Below, piece after piece: positions 1 through 8,286 of a stretch of DNA of 25,353 bases. Below the pieces are notes generated by a model. The model ran no database searches. It worked only from the letters and a program-made list of their open reading frames with translations, and had not been told where the DNA came from. How positions within the stretch are numbered: position 1 is the stretch's first letter; every line of letters begins with the position of its first letter. Position numbers and translations under genes: made by a program. This stretch comes from Candidatus Falkowbacteria bacterium CG10_big_fil_rev_8_21_14_0_10_43_11. Lineage in GTDB: Bacteria > Patescibacteriota > Patescibacteriia > Patescibacteriales > XYC2-FULL-47-12. Location of the stretch: the NCBI GenBank assembly GCA_002778635.1, contig PFAS01000014.1, positions 1-25,353 of the forward strand, in the 5' to 3' direction.

Positions 1-46
1 CTGGGTGGCGAGCGTCAGCGAGCGGCGGCGGGGCGGAACGTCAAAA

Positions 47-99
47 TTCAGCGTTCGGATTTTCACTAAAAAAAGTTCGGATTTCGTTCAGCGTTCGGA
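47..99. repeat. Short direct repeats upstream of the surface-protein gene
   Basis: A 13-base word, TTCAGCGTTCGGA, occurs at 47-59 and again at 87-99, and its core GTTCGGA occurs once more at 75-81. The copies are separated by 22 and 18 bases, so the array is irregular. No ORF covers it convincingly. It could be a degenerate member of the short-repeat islands found elsewhere in the window; the function is unknown. Confidence 0.5.
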
Positions 100-112
100 G
101 CATTGTTTAACG

Positions 113-146
113 AAACCACTCTTTTTTTACTGAAGAGTGGTTTTAA
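113..146 (+). terminator. Rho-independent terminator of an upstream gene
   Basis: The arms AAACCACTCTT (113-123) and AAGAGTGGTTT (133-143) form a perfect 11-bp stem with a 9-nt loop, followed by a T-rich tail. It lies about 30 bases before the surface-protein ATG. It probably ends transcription entering from the left, although an attenuator role for the following gene is possible. Confidence 0.75.
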
Positions 147-175
147 TTTTAAAATCATGTTAAAATTAAATCAAT

Positions 176-2584
176 ATGTTCAGCTCAAATAAATTTTTAA
201 AAGTCGGCGCGATGTTTTTAATGGTGGTTTTTTTATTTGGCGGTAAAATTACTAAAGCGGCGGAAACTTATTATGATTTATCGCCGGCGGAGATATTAAT
301 CACTCCCGACAATCCGGTAATTGATAAAAATTTTACCATTACCGTCAAGGTAAAAAATGCCGGAACCAAAAATATTGATTCTTTAATAGGGTTAACGGAT
401 TTTAAATATAAATTTAATAATTTTTCCGTAGTTAAATCCACTCTGCCCGCGCCAACGCTTACGAGCGTAACCAAGCCCGGCGAGTATTTGTATTATTATT
501 TTGAAGGCGGTTTTAACGCTTCCGGCGAAGCAGTTCTGGAGTTTACGGCGGATAATAATAACGAACTCGCGGAAAGCAACGAAAATAACAATGCCATCAC
601 CAAAAAAATTAACGTGCTTTTAAGCAGGTATGACTTGTTGTTGGAAGATATTATCGTCAGTCCGGCTGGCCCGGCCGTTAATCAAAAATCAATTATTACC
701 GTAAAAGCGAAAAATAACGGCGTCGCTGGTTTGTTTGACAATGCCGGTTTAAACAACATCCGCTTTAATTTTGCCAACTTTTCATCAGAAGACACGGTTT
801 ATCCTAACGCCACTTTGTCAAACATTATTAAAGCAGGAGAGTATTTTTATTATACTTTTACCGGTAAATTTACCAAAGCCGGAGAAGCGCTTTTAACTTT
901 TTCTTTAGATGATACTGAGCAATTAACGGAGCAAAACGAAACCAATAATTATAAAGAAAAAAAGGCGACAGTCAAAGAAAAAGAAGCGATTGATTTAACG
1001 GCGGAAAAAATCAGTCTAAACATCAAAGAGCCGATAATTAATGAAAGAATGGAAATTACCGTTACTGTCGCCAATCGCGGCGGCACGAGTCTTACCAACG
1101 CCGCTGGTTTGGAAAGCGATGCGGTCCTGGCAAACTTTCCTTACTTTGAAATAGCCAGTACTACCCATGATATTTATCCAAGTATCGCGAACCCGCTTGA
1201 TCCCAATGAAATTTTTAAGTACGGGTATATCGGGCAATTTAATCGAGCGGGCGACCACAATCTTATTTTTGGCGTTGATAAAAATATTAAAGTTGCAGAA
1301 ATTAACAAAAATAACAATTCCACCTCTACTATTATTAAAATTTTTGCCGATAAAACCGAAAGAGATGATTTTAAAATAACCGATATCAGAGCGGAAATTA
1401 TCAGTTCAACTTCAGTAATGGTTGTCTGGAAGACCGATAAGCCAACCATCGGCAAAGTCAGCTATCGGCAAGGCGCTTATCAAACGGACCAGGAAGCGTC
1501 AAGTTCCGGCGAGCAGACAAGCCATGCGGTTACGCTTAGCAAGCTCGCTCCTAATAGAGTGTATGATTATAAAATTATCGCTGCCAAAGCCAGTGTAACT
1601 AAAATTTCTAATTACCAAAATTTTTCCACGCCGACCAATGACGCGGTAATAGCAACAACCGAGCCGAAAGTCTTAGTGGAGTTAGAGAAAAAAACACTTG
1701 CCGCGAGTTGGTCAACTAATTTAAAGGCAACCGGCGCCATTTATTATCGGCACAGCGGCGAGATTAACTATAAAAAAGCCGCGGTTGAAGTTTTATCTTT
1801 ACACCACGAAATTAAATTGGAAAATTTAGCCGGCGGTGAATACGATTATTGGCTAAATTCAACCAGCAGCGCTGGCACGGTTTGGTTTTCTCCCGTAAGC
1901 GCATTTACCATTCCAATACTAATTGCTTCTACGACCGCTTCCACGACAACTGACAAAGTTCTAATGGTGCCGCCGGCTGTTTCAACTATATCCGGCAATA
2001 ATCAGCCGAGTTCGGCAATAGACATTAAAAATAATAATTTATACCAATCCTTGCGCGGAAAAATTATTTTAAAAGTGGAATCTGCCGGCGAAGCATATTA
2101 TGTTAATCCGCAAAATAAGCAGATGTATTTTCTAAACCGGCCGGCCGACGCCTATAAGGTGATGCGCAATCAAGGGACGGGAATCAGTAATAAAAATTTG
2201 GCAAAAATTCCGGTTGGCTTAGTTGCCGCGAGCGGCGCTGATACCGATAATGACGGGCTGGCGGACATTTTGGAAGAAGCTTTAGAAACAGATAAAAACA
2301 AACAAGATACTGATGGCGACGGTTATACTGATAAACAAGAGTTGCAAAGCGATTATTCGCCGTTTGCGTCCGGAGGAATAAAATTAACGATAGATTCAAA
2401 TTTTAGTAACGCTCAAAAAGGGAAAATTTTGTTGCAAGTGGAAGGCAGGGGAGAGGCGTGGTATGTTAATCCGGCGGATGGGCGGCGTTATTTTTTAGGC
2501 CGTCCGGCTGACGCTTTCCAAGTAATGCGGCTATTAGGAACTGGCGTTTCCAACAATAATTTTTCCGCATTGCAAAGTAAATAA
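176..2584 (+). CDS. Secreted CARDB/FN3/TSP3 surface protein with twin C-terminal repeats
   Basis: An 802-residue exported protein of unknown ligand. A signal peptide with a hydrophobic core (about residues 10-24) ends near KAAET. Three CARDB-like beta-sandwich repeats follow (roughly 33-150, 155-270, 275-390), each with the adhesion-type pattern of acidic E-x-NE-x-NN strand ends. Two fibronectin-III/purple-acid-phosphatase-like domains lie at about 396-485 and 490-585. The C-terminus holds two copies (about 628-680 and 749-799) of a roughly 50-residue module with the core GEAWYVNP, then RRYFLGRPADAFQVMR. Between them is an acidic DxDxDG calcium-binding stretch (about 689-728, TSP3 type). I see no sortase motif or C-terminal anchor. 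CARDB and FN3 domains suggest adhesion or envelope scaffolding; that role is inferred. The start is the first ATG before the signal peptide and has no Shine-Dalgarno site. The gene converges on the minus-strand operon. Confidence 0.85.
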   Translation: MFSSNKFLKVGAMFLMVVFLFGGKITKAAETYYDLSPAEILITPDNPVIDKNFTITVKVKNAGTKNIDSLIGLTDFKYKFNNFSVVKSTLPAPTLTSVTKPGEYLYYYFEGGFNASGEAVLEFTADNNNELAESNENNNAITKKINVLLSRYDLLLEDIIVSPAGPAVNQKSIITVKAKNNGVAGLFDNAGLNNIRFNFANFSSEDTVYPNATLSNIIKAGEYFYYTFTGKFTKAGEALLTFSLDDTEQLTEQNETNNYKEKKATVKEKEAIDLTAEKISLNIKEPIINERMEITVTVANRGGTSLTNAAGLESDAVLANFPYFEIASTTHDIYPSIANPLDPNEIFKYGYIGQFNRAGDHNLIFGVDKNIKVAEINKNNNSTSTIIKIFADKTERDDFKITDIRAEIISSTSVMVVWKTDKPTIGKVSYRQGAYQTDQEASSSGEQTSHAVTLSKLAPNRVYDYKIIAAKASVTKISNYQNFSTPTNDAVIATTEPKVLVELEKKTLAASWSTNLKATGAIYYRHSGEINYKKAAVEVLSLHHEIKLENLAGGEYDYWLNSTSSAGTVWFSPVSAFTIPILIASTTASTTTDKVLMVPPAVSTISGNNQPSSAIDIKNNNLYQSLRGKIILKVESAGEAYYVNPQNKQMYFLNRPADAYKVMRNQGTGISNKNLAKIPVGLVAASGADTDNDGLADILEEALETDKNKQDTDGDGYTDKQELQSDYSPFASGGIKLTIDSNFSNAQKGKILLQVEGRGEAWYVNPADGRRYFLGRPADAFQVMRLLGTGVSNNNFSALQSK

Positions 2585-2597
2585 AATCTAAAAACAC

Positions 2598-2653
2598 AAA
2601 ACCCTCCGCGCAGCGCTTACCCCATAAAATTTAAGCAAAAGCGGGAGGGTTTT
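2598..2653. terminator. Bidirectional terminator between convergent genes
   Basis: AAAACCCTCC (2598-2607) pairs perfectly with GGAGGGTTTT (2644-2653), with a weaker inner stem. A T-rich tail follows on the plus strand, and the A-rich left flank provides a T-tract on the minus strand. It sits between two convergent coding regions, so it can serve both the surface-protein gene and the eight-gene minus-strand operon. Confidence 0.8.
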
Positions 2654-2703
2654 ATGTTTAGGCCCAATTTACTTCCATACTAAAAAATTTGGGGGTAAAT
2701 TAG

Positions 2704-3198
2704 TTATTGTTGCGGCGGCGTTATCAATGTTTCCGGCCGGATTTGAATTGACTGCGCCGTAATACTGCCATCGCTATTAGCCGTGCCATTAGCGGTAATT
2801 TGCTTTCCTATCGCCAAATCAGCAAGCGTGCCGTCTGCTTGTTTATTAATGCTGGTAGAAGCGGAAAAGAAAATTATTTTTGTCCCGCTTTGGCTGTTTT
2901 GGCCTGCCGGTGCATCTGCACCCGGCGCCATTGGCACGCGATTACTGTTAATTTTAACCGTGACGCTTTTATCGTCTTTAGCGATAATTTCTCCGGTTAA
3001 AAATCCGCTTCCCTGGTTGCCTTTTTGATCTGCGTTTATAAATCCCTGCATACGGTTGCGCCCGCCCTGCATTTGCGCAAAACCGGCTTTGCCCTTACTT
3101 TGGCCGTACTTCAGGCCGGCGTAAAAAAATCCGCCGCTAACGATGATAATAATTAAAATAACAATAATTGCCTTTGAGCTCATTTTTTGTTTGTCCAT
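2704..3198 (-). CDS. Membrane-anchored DUF5666-like protein
   Basis: A 164-residue protein with one N-terminal membrane helix (about residues 9-28) and an extracytoplasmic tail. After a Gly/Gln/Arg-rich linker it carries a small beta domain of the DUF5666/OB-like type: a GEIIAKDDKSVTVK strand, a long middle segment, then the DGSITAQSIQIRP terminal strand. The C-terminus is Pro/Gln-rich. The order of conserved positions matches the protein encoded at 7313-7813 at the other end of the same operon, so the two are probably paralogues. The gene is last in the run, 20 bases after the DUF4405-like gene, and is followed by the terminator near 2600-2650. DUF5666 has no established biochemical function; a role in the envelope transport system is inferred from context. 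Confidence 0.75.
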   Translation of the reverse strand: MDKQKMSSKAIIVILIIIIVSGGFFYAGLKYGQSKGKAGFAQMQGGRNRMQGFINADQKGNQGSGFLTGEIIAKDDKSVTVKINSNRVPMAPGADAPAGQNSQSGTKIIFFSASTSINKQADGTLADLAIGKQITANGTANSDGSITAQSIQIRPETLITPPQQ

Positions 3199-3218
3199 AA
3201 TTTACAATTAGTTATTAA

Positions 3219-3422
3219 TTAATTTTGACGGTAAAATAAATTTTTAGTGGCGGCGACAAACCATCGCCAGTGCAAACTTAAATGAATTAATAGCAAAATT
3301 ATTAAAATGTTTCCGGTTAATTCATGAATGTCTCGCCAGCGGGCATAAGCCGCTATAATGTTAATGATAAATAAAATTAATAAGCAGACGTCAATAAAAT
3401 AATTTAAGTTTTGATTAGCCAT
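3219..3422 (-). CDS. Small DUF4405-like membrane protein with conserved histidines
   Basis: A 67-residue protein with two membrane helices (about 9-27 and 38-55). Histidines lie at 33, 47 and 51 in the pattern R-x-DIHELTG then LLIHLSLHWRW. This resembles half of a DUF4405/cytochrome b561-type membrane module, in which such histidines can bind haem; haem binding here is inferred only. I chose the ATG at 3422 because the longer frame begins with TTG and overlaps the permease gene, whereas the ATG leaves a 13-base gap. No Shine-Dalgarno site is visible. It lies between the ABC permease and the DUF5666-like gene, which suggests an accessory part in the same envelope system. It is much shorter than typical four-helix cytochromes, so it may act as a dimer or may not be a cytochrome. 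Confidence 0.65.
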   Translation of the reverse strand: MANQNLNYFIDVCLLILFIINIIAAYARWRDIHELTGNILIILLLIHLSLHWRWFVAATKNLFYRQN

Positions 3423-3435
3423 ATTTGAAAATTTA

Positions 3436-4662
3436 TTATTCGTAACGCAAGGCTTCAATTGGATTTAAGTTAGCGGCGCGGCGAGCCGGATAATAGCCAA
3501 AAACAATGCCGATGGCGGCCGATACGCCAAAGGCGAGCAGAACGGAAGCAGTAGTTACTTTCGTCTGGGTAAAGCCGAAGTACTCAACGCCGAATGCTAC
3601 CGCCCAGCCCAAAACAATGCCGATGGCGCCGCCGATAAAAGTAAGCGCGATCGCTTCAATCAGAAACTGCAGGCTGATGTCCAGCCGTTTCGCGCCGATT
3701 GCTTTGCGCAAGCCGATTTCGCGCGTTCGTTCCGTTACGGTCGTGAGCATCATATTCATAATGCCAATACCGCCAACGACAAGGGAAATGCCGGCAATGG
3801 CCGCGAGCAGAATAGTAAAAGTTTCCGTAACGCTGGACGCGGTTGCTAGTATATCCGCCTGATTCATGATATTAAAGTCCGGATTGGCTGCGTCAGTGAT
3901 ATTATGGCGCGCTAGTAACAAATCAGTAATCTGCTGTTGAATCTCCGACATTGAATCGGAACTTTCCGCTTGCACATTTATGGTAGTCACATAATTTTCT
4001 CCAGCTAAAAACTTTTGAGCGCTCGTTAGCGGAATATAAATCATATCGTCCTGGCTGCCAAAACCCGTGCCGCCTTTGGCTACGGTTATGCCGATTACTT
4101 TAAATTCCATGCCGTTAATCCTTATTGCCTGCCCAACCATATCTTCCGCGCCTTCGCCAAATAAATCATCGCGCGCCGTCGGACCCAGCACCGCTACTTT
4201 GGAAAGCCCGAGGATATTTTGGTCGGAGATAAACGAGCCATGGTCAATCTCTATATTTTTTACGCCCGGATACGATGCGGTAGCACCGGTAATTGAAGTA
4301 TTAGTATTTTTCCCCTTACTGGTTACTTGGTACCGACCGGAAAATTCCGGTGCGACCGCTTTGGCCAAAGACACTTCTTGCATTATCGCGTCCGCATCAG
4401 CTTGCGTGAGCGTACGCGCCGAACCGCGGCCGGAACTCACCTGAAAACCCGGGCCGCGCTGGGCGCCGGGCCTGACTATTATTAAATTTGAGCCGATTGA
4501 TTCAATGCTGGACTGCACTGAACTTTGTGCGCCTTGCCCGATCGCAACCATCGCGATTACCGAACTAATGCCAATAATAATGCCAAGAATGGTTAGGCCT
4601 GAACGGATTTTGTTGGAGGAAATCGCCGCGCACGTTTCTTGCGTTACGTCTGCTATTTTCAT
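3436..4662 (-). CDS. MacB/YknZ-type ABC transporter permease
   Basis: A 408-residue permease of the MacB/FtsX family. A first membrane helix (about 20-42, LTILGIIIGISSVIAMVAIG) is followed by a large extracytoplasmic MacB-type domain (about 45-270). Three C-terminal helices follow (about 283-308, 335-360, 370-392), ending in the typical YYPARRAANLNPIEALRYE. The coupling region TERTREIGLRKAIGAKR is clear and fits docking to the ATPase encoded 11 bases upstream. MacB-family permeases do not form a translocation channel; they use ATP-driven mechanotransmission on substrates outside the membrane, such as peptides or lipoproteins. A TolC-type outer channel is not expected in this type of cell, so a YknXYZ-like role is the better model. 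Family assignment is firm; the substrate is unknown. Confidence 0.92.
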   Translation of the reverse strand: MKIADVTQETCAAISSNKIRSGLTILGIIIGISSVIAMVAIGQGAQSSVQSSIESIGSNLIIVRPGAQRGPGFQVSSGRGSARTLTQADADAIMQEVSLAKAVAPEFSGRYQVTSKGKNTNTSITGATASYPGVKNIEIDHGSFISDQNILGLSKVAVLGPTARDDLFGEGAEDMVGQAIRINGMEFKVIGITVAKGGTGFGSQDDMIYIPLTSAQKFLAGENYVTTINVQAESSDSMSEIQQQITDLLLARHNITDAANPDFNIMNQADILATASSVTETFTILLAAIAGISLVVGGIGIMNMMLTTVTERTREIGLRKAIGAKRLDISLQFLIEAIALTFIGGAIGIVLGWAVAFGVEYFGFTQTKVTTASVLLAFGVSAAIGIVFGYYPARRAANLNPIEALRYE

Positions 4663-4673
4663 AATAATGTTAA

Positions 4674-5375
4674 TTATTTTATCGTTCTTTTAGCGTGAGT
4701 TTTAGTATCGCTTAGTATTACGCCGTCGCGGATGTAAATAATTCGGTCCGCGTGTTCAGCCACCTCGTTTTCATGGGTAATTAAAATTATCGTACGGCCT
4801 TGCTCGGCGTTGAGTTTTTGGAAAGTCGCGAGCACTATTTCGCCGGTTTTAGTGTCTAAATTTCCCGTCGGTTCATCCGCCAAAATCAATGCCGGATTGT
4901 TAACTAAGGCGCGGGCGATGGCGACGCGCTGGACTTGGCCGCCGGAAAGCTGATTGGAAAAATGGCCAAAATGGTCTTTATCCAGTCCGGCTGCCTGCAA
5001 GGCGGTTTCCGCTTTTTGTTTCCGCTCTTCTCCTTCTATGCCCGCGTATACTAGCGGCAACATCACGTTGCGCAATACGGTCGTGCGCGGTAATAAATTG
5101 AAAGATTGAAAAACAAAACCGATTTTATTTTTTCTGATATCCGCCAATTCGTCTTCGCTCAATTTGGAAACATCCTGGCCGTCCAATGAATAAGCGCCGC
5201 TGGTCGGCGTATCCAACGCTCCCAAAATATGCATTAAGGTTGATTTCCCCGAGCCGGACGGTCCCATAATCGCGACAAATTCGCCGTTTTTAATCGTGAA
5301 ACTAATTCCTTTCAGCACTTGCGACTCCACATCGCCGGTATAATAAGTTTTGGTGACATTTTGAATCTCAATCAT
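4674..5375 (-). CDS. MacB/LolD-type ABC transporter ATPase
   Basis: A 233-residue cytoplasmic ATPase of the LolD/MacB/YknY group. Walker A GPSGSGKS is at 38-45, the Q-loop FVFQSFNL around 87-94, the signature LSGGQ at 143-147, Walker B LILADEP at 163-169 and a switch histidine in ITHE. It should power the permease encoded just downstream. The frame can be extended four codons to a TTG, but the ATG at 5375 begins at MIEIQNVTKTY, which is where this family normally starts, and leaves a 14-base gap after the adaptor gene. No Shine-Dalgarno site is visible, so translation is probably coupled to the upstream gene or relies on weak signals. Confidence 0.93.
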   Translation of the reverse strand: MIEIQNVTKTYYTGDVESQVLKGISFTIKNGEFVAIMGPSGSGKSTLMHILGALDTPTSGAYSLDGQDVSKLSEDELADIRKNKIGFVFQSFNLLPRTTVLRNVMLPLVYAGIEGEERKQKAETALQAAGLDKDHFGHFSNQLSGGQVQRVAIARALVNNPALILADEPTGNLDTKTGEIVLATFQKLNAEQGRTIILITHENEVAEHADRIIYIRDGVILSDTKTHAKRTIK

Positions 5376-5389
5376 AGTGTTCAACAAGT

Positions 5390-7303
5390 TTATCGTCTGC
5401 CGCCCATTATAAAACCGGCGTTTGGAGTCGAACTTTTACTGGAACCGGAGCCGGAACTTTTGGTTGACGATGAAGAAGATGAAGTAACGGTACGAATTAC
5501 GATTTGGTTGCCTTCTTTCAAACCGGAAATTATTTCCGTGGAGATGTCGTCAGCAATGCCAATTTCTACCGTTTGTTTGCGGGGAGCAATGGACGGGGTA
5601 ACGCCTTGTTTCATTTCATCCGCCAAATATTCTTGGTCAAATATTTCCACATAGTTTGCATTATTTTGCGTTTTGACAGCGCTGTTAGGCGCAAGCAACG
5701 CGTCTTGTTTGGTTTCGGTAATAATCGCGGCGCTAACGCTCATACCGGGTTTTACCCGCTCGTCCTGCGTATCAAAATTAATTTTTATTTTGTAAGTTAC
5801 CACCCCTTGGCTGACCGTGCCGATTGCGTCTATGTCTACCGTTTTGCCGGTAAGAGTTAAGTCGGTAATGGCGTCAAAGGTCAAAGTCGTTTTTTGGCCA
5901 ATTTTTATTTTGGCCGCGTCCACCTCGTTGAGCGAAATGGAAGCGATTTTTTGTCTGGTGATAATAGTGGCGATAGCGCCGCCGGAAGAAACGGAGTCGC
6001 CTTTTTTAACATCAACGCTGGCTACTACGCCGTCAAAAGGCGCGCGAACGGTATAATCCGCCAATTTTTCCTGCGCGTCCAAAAGCGCGTTTTGTTTTTG
6101 CCTTACCGCCAATTCCTGCGATTGCAGGTCAAAAGCATCGGCGCCGGCTTTTAAATTTATTAAAGACAATTCTTTTTCTTTTAATGACGCTTCCGCCACC
6201 GCGATATCAAGGGGATTATTTTGATCCATTGCTTTCAAATCTTGTTCAGCGCTCGCCAAAGTGTCGCGATTATTTTTGAGCGTGGTTTGGATAGACAAAA
6301 GAGTGGATAGGTGATTATTAGTTTGGCTGGTATAAGTGGCTAAATTTGTTTGGTACTCTTTGACTTTAGAGAAAATACTAACTTTACTTTTAGAGCGAAT
6401 ATCTACCCAAGTATCCAAATAGTTGCTTTCACTTTTAGTGGCTTGAGCGATGAGTTTGGCAGTTTCTAAACTTTCTGCCAATAAAGATTCAATCACGGCT
6501 GACTCGGAATAACGAGAAGCGTTTTTGTAATCGGTAAAATTTTTATCATAGGCGGCGCGGGCTGCCCAATAGTCGGCTACCGCTTTTTGCTGGAATAACT
6601 GCAAGCTGTCGCGGTCCTCGTAGTTTAAAGCGTTAAGCAAAGCGGATGTGTTATCTTGTCCACCGCTAACGGACGATTCGCTGGAAGAGATATCTTTACC
6701 GTATAAAATATTTTCTAATTGGGTGATAATAGTGGGTAAGTTTAAAAAAGCGTTGGCAACGGCGTTAAAAGAATCGTCATACGCTTTGGTGATATTATCC
6801 TGCGCCGTTTGTTTGGCGTTCAGCGCGTCTTGATAATTGCTTTGTTGAGTCAGCTTTAACTTAGCCAAATTGTCGCGCGCGCTAGTAAGAGAATTCTCCG
6901 CTTGCAAGAGCGAATATGAGTCAACGGGCGCTTTTAATTTTTCCCAAGACAATTTTGCGCTGGCCAGGTTAGTTTGAGCGTCCCGGATGGATTTTAACGC
7001 TTCTTGCGCGTTTAATTGCGCCAGAATCTGCCCGTTTTTTACCTCTTGGCCGTTTTTTACCGCCACATTTAAAGCTTCTCCCGCCACTTTGGCTTTAATG
7101 TCCACTTGGTTGGACGAATCCACTTGGCCGCTGCCGGAAACGGAAGTTATTAATGTTCCGCGAGTTACGCTCCCTAAAATATAACGAGTCGCAGTTTCTT
7201 CAGCGGTTAATTTTTTATAACCGTAATAACCACCGCCCGCTATAATTGCAACGATAATTGCCAGTAAAAATTTTCTTTTTAAAATTTTATAAATTAGATT
7301 CAT
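5390..7303 (-). CDS. MacA/YknX-like membrane fusion protein with enlarged coiled coil
   Basis: A 637-residue HlyD/MacA-type adaptor. An N-terminal anchor (about 11-28) is followed by the first lipoyl half-motif near 74-103 (VAGEALNVAVKNGQEVKNGQ). The second half lies near 416-447 (RAPFDGVVASVDVKKGDSV), then beta-barrel and membrane-proximal domains to about 605. The tail is a Ser/Gly-rich stretch ending in GGRR. The family norm is roughly 370-420 residues. The excess is the region between the lipoyl halves, about 310 residues rich in Ala, Gln, Asn and Lys and largely coiled-coil-like, which suggests a much longer alpha-hairpin or added helical domain. It precedes the ATPase gene by 14 bases. 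The likely role is linking the permease to a cell-wall or surface-layer partner; that is inferred. Confidence 0.88.
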   Translation of the reverse strand: MNLIYKILKRKFLLAIIVAIIAGGGYYGYKKLTAEETATRYILGSVTRGTLITSVSGSGQVDSSNQVDIKAKVAGEALNVAVKNGQEVKNGQILAQLNAQEALKSIRDAQTNLASAKLSWEKLKAPVDSYSLLQAENSLTSARDNLAKLKLTQQSNYQDALNAKQTAQDNITKAYDDSFNAVANAFLNLPTIITQLENILYGKDISSSESSVSGGQDNTSALLNALNYEDRDSLQLFQQKAVADYWAARAAYDKNFTDYKNASRYSESAVIESLLAESLETAKLIAQATKSESNYLDTWVDIRSKSKVSIFSKVKEYQTNLATYTSQTNNHLSTLLSIQTTLKNNRDTLASAEQDLKAMDQNNPLDIAVAEASLKEKELSLINLKAGADAFDLQSQELAVRQKQNALLDAQEKLADYTVRAPFDGVVASVDVKKGDSVSSGGAIATIITRQKIASISLNEVDAAKIKIGQKTTLTFDAITDLTLTGKTVDIDAIGTVSQGVVTYKIKINFDTQDERVKPGMSVSAAIITETKQDALLAPNSAVKTQNNANYVEIFDQEYLADEMKQGVTPSIAPRKQTVEIGIADDISTEIISGLKEGNQIVIRTVTSSSSSSTKSSGSGSSKSSTPNAGFIMGGRR

Positions 7304-7312
7304 AACTTTTTG

Positions 7313-7813
7313 TTAGCGCCAAAATTTAAATCGCGCCGGACCGGGCGGTGGGGGAGGCGGCAAATCGTTTGGATTAAACACTCTGATTATTTTGGCGTTA
7401 ATAGAACCGTCATCTTGAGGCGAGCCGATCACCACAACTGATTCGTCCATTTTTAATTCAGTAGGTGCGATTTCCGTTCGACCCATTTGAATAAGGGTAC
7501 TAGTCGCTATTTTTACTATTTTTTCTGCCTGTTCTTTGCTTTGGACAATTAAAGTGTCGCCCTCAATTTTGGCAATCGTTCCGGCCGCGCCATGACCGCC
7601 GATAAAATCTTTGCCGGCAAAATCAGGCAGAAATCCTTCGCGCGGACCGCCGAAAGCGCGGTGGTAGTTTTCGCCCCAGCGGTAAGAAAAGTTAGCTTTG
7701 CGGAAACCAATAAACATGCCTAATTGGAGAACTAACAGGCAGACGATTAGTGCGCCGACAGCGCCAATCAGCCATTTAAACGCTTTAGATTGAAAAAAAT
7801 TTTTTAAGTCCAT
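7313..7813 (-). CDS. Membrane-anchored DUF5666-like protein, first copy in operon
   Basis: A 166-residue protein with an N-terminal helix (about 13-34), a linker rich in aromatic residues and Gly, and a small beta domain. The domain runs from GAAGTIAKIEGDTLIVQ through a STLIQMG strand to DGSINAKIIRVFNP, followed by a Pro-rich tail and a basic end (FKFWR). The order of strands and the terminal DGSI-x-A-x-I signature match the protein encoded at 2704-3198. The gene is 15 bases after the candidate regulator and 9 bases before the adaptor, so it is co-transcribed with the transporter. Its location suggests an extracytoplasmic partner of the adaptor or a stress sensor. No enzymatic motif is visible. 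Confidence 0.72.
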   Translation of the reverse strand: MDLKNFFQSKAFKWLIGAVGALIVCLLVLQLGMFIGFRKANFSYRWGENYHRAFGGPREGFLPDFAGKDFIGGHGAAGTIAKIEGDTLIVQSKEQAEKIVKIATSTLIQMGRTEIAPTELKMDESVVVIGSPQDDGSINAKIIRVFNPNDLPPPPPPGPARFKFWR

Positions 7814-7828
7814 ATGTTTTATTTTAGA

Positions 7829-8248
7829 TTAATTAGAAAATTTGAATGTCGGCTTAGAAATCAGCGGCGCGCCGTATTTAACGGCGAATTTAAGCGCGAC
7901 TAAAGTTGCCATTATTGCCAAAAGCAACGCCGCCGCGCTGATTATAGGCAGAGTTTCAAGCAAACTCAGAAGAAAATCCTGCCAGTTGACGGCGACAATT
8001 TTTAAATTATAAAACAACAGCGCCAAATATTGGCTAAAGCCGGAACTGGTTATATCCGACCAAAAAGCCTGCCACGCCGGCACGGTTCCGGCTAAAGATA
8101 AAAGGAGTAACAAAGCCACTCCGGCAAACCGCCGGCGCAAAATAAGTAATTTTTGTTCGACCGCGATGCGCAATATTATTTTATTGAATAAGCCGTCCGG
8201 CACCGGCAAATTTTGATTATTATTAACTTGGTTTATGTTTATGCCCAT
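7829..8248 (-). CDS. Candidate membrane anti-sigma or partner of the ECF factor
   Basis: A 139-residue protein of no recognised family. A short cytoplasmic N-terminus contains PVPDGLFNKIILRIAVEQKL, a short amphipathic segment. A membrane helix follows at about 42-60, a loop and weakly hydrophobic segment at about 65-92, and a second strong helix at about 97-121. A small cytoplasmic segment plus membrane anchors, encoded directly after an ECF sigma factor, is the usual layout of an anti-sigma factor, but there is no zinc-binding HxxxCxxC motif, so this is inference. The gene has its own -10 box, TATAAT, 7 bases before the ATG, implying separate, nearly leaderless transcription as well as read-through from the sigma gene. 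Confidence 0.6.
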   Translation of the reverse strand: MGININQVNNNQNLPVPDGLFNKIILRIAVEQKLLILRRRFAGVALLLLLSLAGTVPAWQAFWSDITSSGFSQYLALLFYNLKIVAVNWQDFLLSLLETLPIISAAALLLAIMATLVALKFAVKYGAPLISKPTFKFSN

Positions 8249-8255
8249 ATATTTT

Positions 8256-8261
8256 ATTATA
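8256..8261 (-). promoter_or_regulatory. -10 box for the candidate anti-sigma gene
   Basis: On the minus strand a perfect TATAAT ends 7 bases before the ATG at 8248. No good -35 box is visible at 16-18 bases. If used, the transcript would begin within a base or two of the start codon. Confidence 0.45.
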
Positions 8262-8286
8262 CGAACAAAAGACGCGTTTTGGTGCG

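Noticed and set aside
3506..4444. Plus-strand open frames opposite the ABC permease
   Set aside because: Composition is the mirror of a real minus-strand membrane gene; the permease frame has full family signatures.
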